A stretch of 26,693 nucleotides of DNA from DATAXV01 sp036272915 (GTDB taxonomy: Bacteria > Chloroflexota > Dormibacteria > Dormibacterales > Dormibacteraceae), in the NCBI GenBank assembly GCA_036272915.1, contig DATAXV010000088.1, positions 1 through 26,693 of the forward strand, written 5' to 3'. Shown one piece after another: positions 15,492 through 21,381 of this stretch. The notes under the pieces were generated by a model. It had not been told where the DNA came from and did no database searches. It saw nothing but the letters and a program-made list of their open reading frames with translations. A program made the position numbers and the translations under genes. How positions within the stretch are numbered: the stretch's first letter is position 1; every line of letters starts with the position of its first letter.

Positions 15492-16775
15492 ATGTCGAGC
15501 GTGGCCGGCCGGATCGAGGCGAAGCGGAGGGCGATCCTCGCCGCGGCCGCGCAGGTCTTCGCCGCCGAGGGGTTCGAGCGTGGCCGGATCGACGACGTCG
15601 CCGCCGCCGCTGGCGTCTCCAAGCAGACCGTCTACAACCACTTCGGCGACAAGCGGGGTCTGGTCCTGGCGGCGATCGCGGAGACCCAGGGCACCGCGGT
15701 CGTCGACGTCGGGTTCAGGCTCGAGGAGATACCTCCGGTCTCCGAGGACGTGGACGCCGCCTTCGCCACCATCGGCAGGGCCCTGGTCGGGATCATCGCC
15801 GACCGGCAGCTCTCGGCCATGCGCCGGATGGTCAACCTCGAGAGGGGCAGGCACCCGGAGCTCCGGGCGGCCTGGATGGGCGTGGGGCCGGTCTCCACGC
15901 TGCAGTGGCTGATCACGTTCATCTCCGGGCTCGCCGAGCGGGGCGAGCTCGACGTCGAGGTGCCGGCGCGGGCCGCCGGCCAGCTCGTCGCGCTGGTCGG
16001 GGCGGAGGCCAATGAGCGCTCCCTGTGGGGCGTGCGGCCGATGCCCGAGGAGATCGTCGCCGACCTGGTCAGGGTTCAGGTCGGTACCTACCTCCGCGCC
16101 TACTCGGCGCGCCGGCGGCCCATCCCCGGACCCTCCCCGGCGCGGCCGGAGGCCTCCCCGCCCCGGGCGATGCCCGGCCGGGGCCGGGATGGGCCCCACC
16201 GGGCCATCCTCGAGGCGGCGGCCGAGGTCTTCCGCGAGGCCGGCTACGAGGGCGCCGGCGTCGATGTCATCGCCGAGAGGGCCGGCGTCTCCAAGCAGAC
16301 CCTCTACAACCACTTCGGCGCCAAGGACCAGCTGCTCCTGGCCACCGTGGAGGCGGTGGTGCGGGGCGTCGAGGTGGAGCTGGAGCCGGTCGTGGTCGCG
16401 CTCGCCGGCGCCGGCGAGGACCCCGAGCGCGCCCTTCGCCGCGCCGGCGCCGCCGCCATCCGGCACGTGGTCGCGCCGGAGATGGAGGCGCTCCGCAGCC
16501 TGGTCGCGTTCGAGGTCGCCCGCCACCCCGGGCTGGTCGACGCCTGGCGGGGAGGGGGAGTCCTGCCCCTGACCCGGGCCCTGACCGCCTATTTCGCCGC
16601 GCTGGCCGGGTCCGGCCGGGTCGCCGTCACCGACCCCGGGATCCCCGCCCGGCAGCTGGTCGCGCTGTCGGTCACCGAGGCCCGCAACCTGGCCGAGGTC
16701 GCCGCCCTTGACCAGGTCCGCGACCTGGTCGCCGAGGGCACGGCCGACTTCCTGCTCCGCGCCTACCGGCGCTGA
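15492..16775 (+). CDS. Tandem double TetR-family regulator in one polypeptide
   Basis: The 427-residue protein holds two complete TetR units. Unit 1 has an N-terminal helix-turn-helix (about residues 8-55, GVSKQTVYNHFGDK) and a ligand/dimerisation domain to about 200. A Pro/Arg-rich linker (about 203-233) leads to unit 2 (about 234-427, recognition segment GVSKQTLYNHFGAK). The recognition helices are nearly identical, so both should read the same half-site, while the ligand domains differ more. Ordinary TetR proteins are about 200 residues and act as dimers; this one could fold as a built-in dimer or bridge two operators. Two equal TGGAC-N6-GTCCA sites lie just upstream. It is divergent from monooxygenase 1 and its end overlaps the convergent end of monooxygenase 2 by 13 bp. 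The frame is clean through the linker, so this is a real fusion. Confidence 0.9.
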   Translation: MSSVAGRIEAKRRAILAAAAQVFAAEGFERGRIDDVAAAAGVSKQTVYNHFGDKRGLVLAAIAETQGTAVVDVGFRLEEIPPVSEDVDAAFATIGRALVGIIADRQLSAMRRMVNLERGRHPELRAAWMGVGPVSTLQWLITFISGLAERGELDVEVPARAAGQLVALVGAEANERSLWGVRPMPEEIVADLVRVQVGTYLRAYSARRRPIPGPSPARPEASPPRAMPGRGRDGPHRAILEAAAEVFREAGYEGAGVDVIAERAGVSKQTLYNHFGAKDQLLLATVEAVVRGVEVELEPVVVALAGAGEDPERALRRAGAAAIRHVVAPEMEALRSLVAFEVARHPGLVDAWRGGGVLPLTRALTAYFAALAGSGRVAVTDPGIPARQLVALSVTEARNLAEVAALDQVRDLVAEGTADFLLRAYRR

Positions 16776-18304
16776 GCGGCGGGGGAGAACCACGCCCCCA
16801 GCGCCTGGTCCAGCCGGCGGGTCGCCTCGGTTTCGTCCTCGTCCTTCGCCGCCGCCCAGGCGACGTGCCCGTCGGGCCGGACCATAAGAGCGCGGGCGGG
16901 GGCTGCGTCGCACCCGGCGGCGACCCTGTCGACCCGCCCCGTCCAGCCCTCGGGGACGCGCTGGGCCGGCCCGCCGCCGGCGAGGTCGAGGAGGAGGGGT
17001 CTGGCCTCGCTCAGAAGCCCGCTCATGGGAAGGCGCTCGCCGTCTCGAGTGAGGTCCATCTCGGGCAGGAACCCGCCCAGCAGGGGGTGGGGGCGGGGGC
17101 CGGACACCGGCATCGGGTAGCGGACGTCGGACCCGTTGAGGAGCTCGGCGATCTGGCGCAGCGGCCCCGGTGCGGCGAGCAGCTCGGCGAAGAGCGCCCG
17201 TCCCGCCTCGGCGACCTCGCTCGAGCTGGAGAGCAGCGACTGGGTTCGGGTCTGCATCTGCGTCCGGTCGGCGACCTGATGCCGTTCCCGGTGGTAGCTG
17301 TCGAGCAGCTCCACCGGCGCCTCGCCCCTGATCTCGGCGCCCAGCTTCCAGGCCAGGTTGACGGCGTCGAGCAGGGCCACGTTGAGGCCCGATCCACCTG
17401 CCGGGAAGACGTGGGCGGCGTCGCCGGCGACGAAGACCCGACCCGTCCGGAAGCGGTCGGCGACGCGGCTCTGACCGGCGATGCGGGAGACCCAGATCGC
17501 CTCCTCGACCGGGAGCCCGACGCCCAGCACCCGGCGGACGCTGCCCTGGAGCTCCTCCAGCGTCGCCGGGCCGTCGGTGTCGACCGGCGCCGGATCGTTC
17601 TCGAAGACGGCGACGATGTGGATCCCGGGCTGCAGCGAGCTGATGACGATGGCTCCCGCCGGGGTGCGATTCCAGCCCGGCTGGAGCCGCCCGAAGCCGG
17701 GCACCTCGACCTGGCCCCAGGTGCCGCCGGCGCTGGCCGAGGGGGAGAGCCGGAGGTGGCCGAACCGATGGACGTTGCCGTTGCTGATGCCGGGGAAGCC
17801 GATGCCGGCCAGCTCCCGCACCCGACTGTGGGCGCCGTCGCAGCCGACCACGTATCGCGCCCGGACCTCCTCGGTCCCGTCCGGTGTGGCGACCTCGAGC
17901 GTCACCGCGCCGCCGTCCTGGCGAAGGCCCGATACCTCGGCGCCCCGCCTGATCTCGACCCCGAGCTCGACCGCCAGCTCGGCCAGGCGCCCTTCCAGCT
18001 CGGCCTGGGGGAGGAGCATGCCCCGCAGCGGGTTGTCGGGGAGGGCGGCGAAGTTGAGCTGGACCGAGCCGAAGGGGAAGCTCGGCATCGCTCCGACCAG
18101 GCGGCTGCCGCGGCCGAGCCGGGAGAGCAGGCCGCGATAGTCCAGGAGCTGGACCACCTGCCCGACCATGCCGTTCGCCTTGGGCAGCCGGCTGGGCTCT
18201 CTCCGGCGCTCCAGGATCACGGGACGCGCGCCGGACAGGCTGAGCTCCGCCGCGAGCATCAGCCCGGTGGGGCCGGCTCCGGCCACGACCACGTCGATGG
18301 TCAT
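16763..18304 (-). CDS. Class A FAD-dependent monooxygenase (module 2)
   Basis: This 513-residue flavoprotein has GAGPTG at residues 9-14 followed by VILERR, a central YVVGCDGAHSRVRELAGI (DG motif), and VFVAGDAAHVFPAGGSGLNVALLDAVNLAWKLG (GD motif). The C-terminal region is shortened but ends in the family phrase MVRPDGHVAWA. It resembles antibiotic- and polyketide-modifying hydroxylases such as rifampicin monooxygenase-type enzymes in overall plan; the actual substrate is unknown. The ATG at 18304 has GGAGG 10 nt upstream; an in-frame TTG at 18310 is the alternative. It diverges from the HTH/Clp_N pair across a symmetric promoter, and its 3' end overlaps that of the double-TetR gene. It is not a recent copy of monooxygenase 1. 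Confidence 0.9.
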   Translation of the reverse strand: MTIDVVVAGAGPTGLMLAAELSLSGARPVILERRREPSRLPKANGMVGQVVQLLDYRGLLSRLGRGSRLVGAMPSFPFGSVQLNFAALPDNPLRGMLLPQAELEGRLAELAVELGVEIRRGAEVSGLRQDGGAVTLEVATPDGTEEVRARYVVGCDGAHSRVRELAGIGFPGISNGNVHRFGHLRLSPSASAGGTWGQVEVPGFGRLQPGWNRTPAGAIVISSLQPGIHIVAVFENDPAPVDTDGPATLEELQGSVRRVLGVGLPVEEAIWVSRIAGQSRVADRFRTGRVFVAGDAAHVFPAGGSGLNVALLDAVNLAWKLGAEIRGEAPVELLDSYHRERHQVADRTQMQTRTQSLLSSSSEVAEAGRALFAELLAAPGPLRQIAELLNGSDVRYPMPVSGPRPHPLLGGFLPEMDLTRDGERLPMSGLLSEARPLLLDLAGGGPAQRVPEGWTGRVDRVAAGCDAAPARALMVRPDGHVAWAAAKDEDETEATRRLDQALGAWFSPAAQRR

Positions 18305-18360
18305 CTTCAAAGGTCCTCCGTTCCGCCGCTTCGCCGCTCCCCTCGCCGGGTCGGCCGCCT

Positions 18361-18403
18361 GTCAGTCTAGATTGACGCCTGGTGGTTGTCAATGTAGACT
18401 GAC
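18361..18403. promoter_or_regulatory. Mirror-symmetric divergent promoter and operator
   Basis: GTCAGTCTAGATTGAC (18361-18376) and GTCAATGTAGACTGAC (18388-18403) are inverted copies with one mismatch in 16, and each is itself nearly palindromic. On the plus strand TTGACG (18372-18377), 17 bp, TAGACT (18395-18400) form a promoter. On the minus strand TTGACA (complement of 18387-18392), 17 bp, TAGACT (complement of 18364-18369) form its mirror image. Each palindrome therefore contains the -10 of one promoter and the -35 of the other. The plus-strand -10 ends 8 nt before the ATG at 18409, predicting a leaderless mRNA. Confidence 0.75.
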
Positions 18404-18408
18404 GCCAG

Positions 18409-18699
18409 ATGGACGCAGGTGATCTCGGCGGCAGGATCCGGTCCGGCGATCCGGCGATGGGGCTCCGCGCGGTCGGCGCCCTGCACCGGCTCGGAGAGCA
18501 GGTCGAGGCGGCCTCGGTCGCCCACGCCCGGGAGCAGGGCTGGTCCTGGGAGCAGATCGGAGACGCACTCGGCGTCTCCCGCCAGTCGGTGCACGCCAAG
18601 TACGGCAAGGAAGGTCGACATGTGGGAGCGCCTGAGGGGTCCCAACCCATGGCTGACGGTGGTCCGTTCGGCTCACGACGAGGCCCGGCGCCGGGGTGA
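18409..18699 (+). CDS. Small helix-turn-helix DNA-binding protein, ClpC2-N-terminus-like
   Basis: This 96-residue protein has a clear helix-turn-helix at about residues 38-66 (VAHAREQGWSWEQIGDALGVSRQSVHAKYGK), preceded by an amphipathic helical segment. The same arrangement forms the N-terminal part of mycobacterial ClpC2 (Rv2667), where it precedes a Clp_N domain in one chain. Here the Clp_N part is in the next, overlapping frame. The last 25 residues (after KYGKE) are Gly/Pro-rich and probably unimportant. The ATG at 18409 lacks a ribosome binding site but lies 8 nt after a -10 box, consistent with a leaderless start. It likely binds the palindromes at 18361-18403 and controls both itself and monooxygenase 2 (inference). 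Confidence 0.75.
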   Translation: MDAGDLGGRIRSGDPAMGLRAVGALHRLGEQVEAASVAHAREQGWSWEQIGDALGVSRQSVHAKYGKEGRHVGAPEGSQPMADGGPFGSRRGPAPG

Positions 18700-19120
18700 C
18701 CGCAGGGTCGGCACCGAGCATTTGATGCTCGGCCTGCTCGGCGCCTCGGAGCTGGGGATGGACCGGCTCCTGGGCGTCGATCTGGATCGCGCCAGGGGCG
18801 CGCTCCAGGGACTGGACCGGGCGGCGCTGGCCGCGATCGGGATCCAGGTCGGTGGCCTGCCGCCCCCCGTGCCCACGCCGGAGCCCCCGATCGCGCCGCT
18901 GGTCGGAGGCCGCATGCCCATGGCCCTGACCTCGGGGGCGGGGGCGGTGCTGAATCAGGCCATGCGGGGAAGCAACCGCGGCGAGCGGGCGGAGGGACCG
19001 GGCCAGCTGCTCCTCGCCCTGCTCGCCTGCCCCCGGCCGGATCCCGTCGCCGGGCTGATCGAGACCCTCGAGATCGATGTCGACGCGGTCAGGGCGCGAC
19101 TGGAGGGCGGCGCAGGCTGA
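18620..19120 (+). CDS. Stand-alone Clp_N-domain protein (ClpC N-domain-like sensor/decoy)
   Basis: This 166-residue protein consists of a double Clp_N repeat: repeat 1 at about 8-55 (WLTVVRSAHDEARRRGDRRVGTEHLMLGLLG) and repeat 2 at about 95-160 (LTSGAGAVLNQAMRGSN, then GPGQLLLALLACP), joined by a Pro-rich linker. There is no AAA+ ATPase domain, so it cannot be an unfoldase. In ClpC1 this domain binds adaptors and the antibiotics cyclomarin, ecumicin and rufomycin; in ClpC2 it serves as a sensor or decoy. The ATG at 18620 has AAGGAAGG 5 nt upstream and lies 80 nt inside the HTH gene in the +1 frame; the open frame upstream of it (from 18419) is HTH shadow. A one-base change would fuse both genes into one ClpC2-like protein. 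Confidence 0.8.
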   Translation: MWERLRGPNPWLTVVRSAHDEARRRGDRRVGTEHLMLGLLGASELGMDRLLGVDLDRARGALQGLDRAALAAIGIQVGGLPPPVPTPEPPIAPLVGGRMPMALTSGAGAVLNQAMRGSNRGERAEGPGQLLLALLACPRPDPVAGLIETLEIDVDAVRARLEGGAG

Positions 19121-19124
19121 CCCT

Positions 19125-20129
19125 TCAGGCGGCGGCCGGACCCCGAGACGAGCTCCGGCCTCGCCGGCGGGCGGGCGCGAGCTCGGCGCGATCGATGGTC
19201 TCGCCGATCCTGGCGCGGAGCCGGTCCAGCGCCTCCAGCAGCTCGGGCGGCTTGTGCACGACGACGGGGAAGGGCATGTCCATCAGGAAGATCGCGGCCC
19301 AGTCGAGAGTGTCCGTCCGCATCCGCAGCAGACAGCCGCCCTCGACGTCCTCGAGCTGGCCGACGACGGGGCTGACCCACTGCGCCGCCCTCTCCGCCGG
19401 TGCCTTCAGGAAGACCTCGATCGACCATCCCCGCCAGGCCGAGGCCAGCGAGCGGAGCAGGTGCTCCCTGGCGTCGAAGTCGTCCGGCCGGACGTAGGGG
19501 TCGTCGGTGGGCTCGATTCGGGTGACCCGGTCCATGCGGAAGACGCGGACGTCCTCGCGGAGGTGGCAGTAGCCGACCACGTACCAGCGCCCGCTGCGGT
19601 AGATGATCCCGTAGGTGTCGACGGCGCGGTGGGTGACGCTGTCGCCGGACTGGTAGTCGATCCGCACCTGCCTGCGGTCACGGAGGGCGGAGCTGAAGCC
19701 GAGCAGCGTCATCGGCTGCGGTGGTGAGGTGCGGGGGACGTCGATCACGATCGTCTCCTGAAGGTCCCGGATCTGGTTCCTGGCGGCGTCGGGAAGGACC
19801 CGGTCGACCTTGGCCAGAGCCCCCTCGATGGCCGGCGCGGCACCGGTAAGGCCCATGCGCTGGGCGGCGAGCAGACCGAGGGTCAGGGCCAGGCCCTCGT
19901 CCTCGGTGAAGAGCAGCGGGGGCAGCTTGTAGCCCCGCCGGAGCTGGTAGCCGCCATAGCGGCCGCGCTCGCTGTCGATGGGGATCCCGAGGTCCTGGAG
20001 CATCGTCACGTAGCGCCGGACGGAGCGCTCCTCGACCTCCAGACGGCGGGCCAGCTCGGCGCCGCTGACCCGTCCTCGGGCCTGGAGCAGCTCCAGCAGC
20101 GCGAGCAGACGCGTGGTCGGGTTGTACAT
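19125..20129 (-). CDS. YafY/WYL-domain transcriptional regulator
   Basis: This 334-residue DeoR-like WYL regulator has an N-terminal HTH_11 domain (TTRLLALLELLQARGRVSGAELARRLEVEERSVRRYV, residues 5-41) with a wing (RGRYGGYQLRRGYKLPPLLFT), a WYL domain at about 145-225 (RDRRQVRIDYQSG, GIIYRSGRWYVVGYC, VRVFRMDRVTRIEP) and a C-terminal WCX segment (VFLKAPAERAAQWVSPVVG). WYL domains bind nucleic acids or nucleotides in several bacterial stress regulators. The ATG at 20129 has no strong ribosome binding site; a minus-strand TAGAAT (complement of 20143-20148) 13 nt upstream suggests a very short leader. Its stop is 4 nt from the Clp_N gene stop, in convergent orientation. The target is unknown. Confidence 0.93.
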   Translation of the reverse strand: MYNPTTRLLALLELLQARGRVSGAELARRLEVEERSVRRYVTMLQDLGIPIDSERGRYGGYQLRRGYKLPPLLFTEDEGLALTLGLLAAQRMGLTGAAPAIEGALAKVDRVLPDAARNQIRDLQETIVIDVPRTSPPQPMTLLGFSSALRDRRQVRIDYQSGDSVTHRAVDTYGIIYRSGRWYVVGYCHLREDVRVFRMDRVTRIEPTDDPYVRPDDFDAREHLLRSLASAWRGWSIEVFLKAPAERAAQWVSPVVGQLEDVEGGCLLRMRTDTLDWAAIFLMDMPFPVVVHKPPELLEALDRLRARIGETIDRAELAPARRRGRSSSRGPAAA

Positions 20130-20212
20130 CTAATCAGGACCGATTCTAGCCGCAATCACCGCTAAAACTGTAGGTGTTCCGACGACGAGAGAACGAAGAA
20201 GGAGAAGGTGGC

Positions 20213-20377
20213 GTGTTCGATCCCAACGAGGCATTCAGGCTGGCGACGGAGCGGCAGAACGAGTTCAGGGCTCAGGCCCGCGCACTGGCCAGGACGCGTG
20301 ACCGGAAGGTCGAGGAGGCGGCGTCGGTGGTGATCGAGCGGCCCGTGACTCAGGGGCGCCGGCGCGAGGCGGCCTGA
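20213..20377 (+). CDS. Small charged helical protein, function unknown
   Basis: This 54-residue protein (FDPNEAFRLATERQNEFRAQARALARTRDRK...) is rich in Arg, Glu and Ala and probably one long helix, like small actinobacterial hypothetical proteins in which a Glu-Arg-Gln segment opens a helix. The GTG at 20213 has AGGAGAAGG about 6-8 nt upstream; an upstream in-frame GTG at 20174 adds a 13-residue low-quality extension. Its end overlaps the convergent membrane-protein gene by 28 bp. It is divergent from the WYL regulator, which might control it. Confidence 0.5.
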   Translation: MFDPNEAFRLATERQNEFRAQARALARTRDRKVEEAASVVIERPVTQGRRREAA

Positions 20378-20847
20378 GCCGCACCCGGCATCGGTCCGGT
20401 GCCGCCGCTGTGGCGGTACCGGCGGCTGATGCGGGGCAGGATCCTTCGCTGGAAGAAGGTGAAGCCGAAGGGCACGGCCAGGGTGAACACGGCGCCCAGC
20501 ACCGACAAACCGTTGGGCAGCTGGCGCCGGTTGACCAGACCCAGGTAGTTGAGGTAGGCGCCGATCACGGCGCTGAGCAGCACGGCGATCACGGCCAGGG
20601 CCGTGATCCAGACGCGGTACTCGGTGAAGAGCGGGGTCGCCTGGCGCTGGGCGAAGCGGAGCGCCCAGTAGGCGGAGAGCCCGTTGAGCAGGAGGCCGCT
20701 GACCAGCGCCAGCAGGGCGATCGCGATTCGGAAGTCGTTGAGGTGGGCCATGATGAACGCCGACACGTTCACCGCCAGGACGAAGATCGGCGTGATCACA
20801 CCCAGAAAGATCAGGATCGCGGCGCGCGACCTGTTGACCCAGTTCAT
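20350..20847 (-). CDS. Four-helix integral membrane protein, unknown function
   Basis: This 165-residue hydrophobic protein has four predicted membrane helices at about residues 8-32, 38-62, 78-104 and 111-133, each pair connected by short charged loops. The C-terminus is a basic cytoplasmic tail (FFQRRILPRISRRYRHS) followed by a Gly/Pro/Ala stretch. I recognise no family motif. The ATG at 20847 is used with no strong ribosome binding site, though GATTC/GACG-rich sequence upstream may suffice. A strong hairpin terminator lies 31 nt upstream and isolates it from the iron-sulfur carrier gene, so it needs its own promoter. Confidence 0.75.
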   Translation of the reverse strand: MNWVNRSRAAILIFLGVITPIFVLAVNVSAFIMAHLNDFRIAIALLALVSGLLLNGLSAYWALRFAQRQATPLFTEYRVWITALAVIAVLLSAVIGAYLNYLGLVNRRQLPNGLSVLGAVFTLAVPFGFTFFQRRILPRISRRYRHSGGTGPMPGAAQAASRRRP

Positions 20848-20877
20848 CTGACGTCAGGATAGGACGGGTACGGCATG

Positions 20878-20913
20878 AAAAAAGGGCGGCCTCCCTGAGG
20901 AGGCCGCCCTTTT
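20878..20913 (-). terminator. Strong intrinsic terminator after the iron-sulfur carrier gene
   Basis: A perfect 11-bp stem GGGCGGCCTCC / GGAGGCCGCCC (20884-20894 with 20899-20909) has a 4-nt loop CTGA. On the minus strand it is followed by six T residues (complement of 20878-20883) and lies 14 nt after the carrier's stop. Four T residues at 20910-20913 could also make it work weakly on the plus strand. Confidence 0.88.
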
Positions 20914-20927
20914 CCGACCTCTCGGGG

Positions 20928-21311
20928 TCAGTGGCTGCCGCAGCCGCAGGACGTGGCCTGCCCGCCCTCTTCGCCGGTGTCGAAGGAGTGGCCGCAGGAG
21001 CAGGAGCGGACCGCGTTCGGGTTCTGCACGGTGAACCCCGCCCCCATGAGGTTGTCGACGTAGTCGATCGTCGAGCCCTCGACGTACTGCTGGCTGAACT
21101 CGTCGAGCACAATCCGGACGCCGTTCTGCTCGACGACGGTGTCATCCTCACGGATGTTGTCCTCGAGGGCCATTCCGTACTGGAGCCCCGAGCAGCCTCC
21201 GCCGCTCACGTAGACGCGCAGCGCCAGCGAATCGTTGGCCTCTTTCTCAAGAAGGCCCTTCAATTGCGCAAGCGCTTCATCGGTCATCGTGATTACTTGC
21301 TGATCGATCAT
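20928..21311 (-). CDS. A-type iron-sulfur cluster carrier (HesB/IscA/ErpA family)
   Basis: This 127-residue protein matches the HesB/IscA/ErpA family: ITMTDEALAQLKGLL at the start, GGGCSGLQYGM with Cys40, and SCSCGHSF with Cys104 and Cys106, the three conserved cluster ligands. These proteins receive Fe-S clusters and pass them to target enzymes in the cytoplasm. It is about 15-20 residues longer than ErpA owing to a Gly-rich tail with an extra Cys pair (SCGCGSH, Cys122 and Cys124). The ATG at 21311 has GGAGG 12 nt upstream. It ends at a strong terminator and appears monocistronic. Confidence 0.92.
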   Translation of the reverse strand: MIDQQVITMTDEALAQLKGLLEKEANDSLALRVYVSGGGCSGLQYGMALEDNIREDDTVVEQNGVRIVLDEFSQQYVEGSTIDYVDNLMGAGFTVQNPNAVRSCSCGHSFDTGEEGGQATSCGCGSH

Positions 21312-21354
21312 GTGTGGTGCAGTTACCTCCGCGATTTCCGCGTGCTTGGCGCCA

Positions 21355-21360
21355 ATGCTA
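21355..21360 (-). promoter_or_regulatory. Extended -10 promoter of the iron-sulfur carrier gene
   Basis: On the minus strand TGGTAGCAT combines a TGn extension with the -10 TAGCAT (complement of 21355-21360). Transcription would start near 21348, giving a 37-nt leader with the ribosome binding site. No clear -35 is visible, as is usual for extended -10 promoters. Confidence 0.4.
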
Positions 21361-21381
21361 CCACGCGTTCGGTGGCCTCTC

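Noticed and set aside
15477..18650. 1057-codon minus-strand open frame
   Set aside because: It crosses both operator regions and is out of frame with monooxygenase 2; composition is that of a shadow frame.
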